Positions 63,702-64,000 of a DNA stretch of 64,000 nt are shown here, one piece after another. The notes beneath the pieces were generated by a model that was not told where the DNA came from, ran no database searches, and saw nothing but the letters and a program-made list of their open reading frames with translations. A program made the position numbers and the translations under genes. Location: positions 1-64,000 of the forward strand of contig QEYB01001164.1 in NCBI GenBank assembly GCA_017562135.1, given 5' to 3'. This DNA comes from Dipylidium caninum. Its lineage: Eukaryota; Platyhelminthes; Cestoda; Cyclophyllidea; Dipylidiidae. Position 1 is the stretch's first letter; every line of letters begins with the position of its first letter.

Positions 63702-64000
63702 CTTGAACGGGTACAAAAAGCCTTCTACCCTTAATCATAAATCGAAAAAGCATTTATCCAACCCACGAAAGACCCATCCGGCCACTATATGTGTAAAGAC
63801 TATTTCCCACAACGAAGAGTTTAATGTGTCAGAACAAGATTGCTGGAAGACAATTTAGGAGATAAAGTAAATCTCATGGATTCGCATTAGATAAAAGTAT
63901 AGGAAGATATGCCTTGGAGATTTTAACGCTTTAGTATTTGTGCCATGCATCAAGGAGTTTGTATTTCACATGAGGAGTATTTATTGGTAATAAGCATTCG

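Noticed and set aside
1..64000. CRISPR arrays, bacterial operons, tRNA and rRNA genes
   Set aside because: No spaced direct repeats and no recognisable tRNA or rRNA sequence were seen; the gene structure is eukaryotic throughout.

Overview
This window is animal nuclear DNA: protein-coding genes are split into many small GT-AG exons, there is no operon structure, and the long open frames between genes are mostly noise. The gene set (axonemal dynein, SCAP, maspardin, CDK10, RPL27, a CATIP-like ciliary protein, secreted cystine-knot proteins of the kind expanded in flatworms) together with many very short introns (26-48 nt) suggests a parasitic flatworm, most likely a cestode. The species assignment is inference. 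Exon boundaries were placed by eye from family similarity plus splice sites and phase; most phases agree.

Layout. 1-5.1 kb: no intact gene; a decayed Ty3/gypsy pol remnant near 0.4-0.75 kb. 6.2-9.95 kb (minus): SLC26-type anion transporter whose 5' exons are clean but whose 3' half shows several lesions, so it may be a pseudogene. 10.5-13.4 kb: GC-rich, no supported gene. 13.4-18.2 kb: three small secreted cystine-knot genes (two with a tandem 12-Cys knot on minus, one with a single 6-Cys knot on plus), each with the same phase-1 intron between signal peptide and knot. 18.95-20.1 kb: dead mariner transposon. 21.25-21.7 kb (plus): RPL27. 22.2-24.1 kb (minus): complete 12-exon CDK10. 25.4-27.0 kb (plus): unrecognised four-exon gene, about 299 aa. 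28.3-32.2 kb (plus): CATIP-like ciliogenesis gene. 33.5-46.5 kb (minus): SCAP, the sterol sensor that escorts SREBP. 46.9-49.4 kb (plus): maspardin (SPG21), head-to-head with SCAP. 50.0 kb to the right edge (minus): 3' part of an axonemal dynein heavy chain.

The strongest unusual signal is in the dynein gene. Two consecutive exons (61370-61510 and 62423-62563) are diverged copies of each other, both exactly 141 nt, with the same entry and exit phase, both intact and with good splice sites, and each joins in frame to the same flanking exons. This is the signature of mutually exclusive exons and would give two motor isoforms that differ in one segment near AAA5/AAA6. The second notable signal is the single- and double-cystine-knot cluster. 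SCAP is also noteworthy, because parasitic flatworms are known to lack de novo sterol synthesis.
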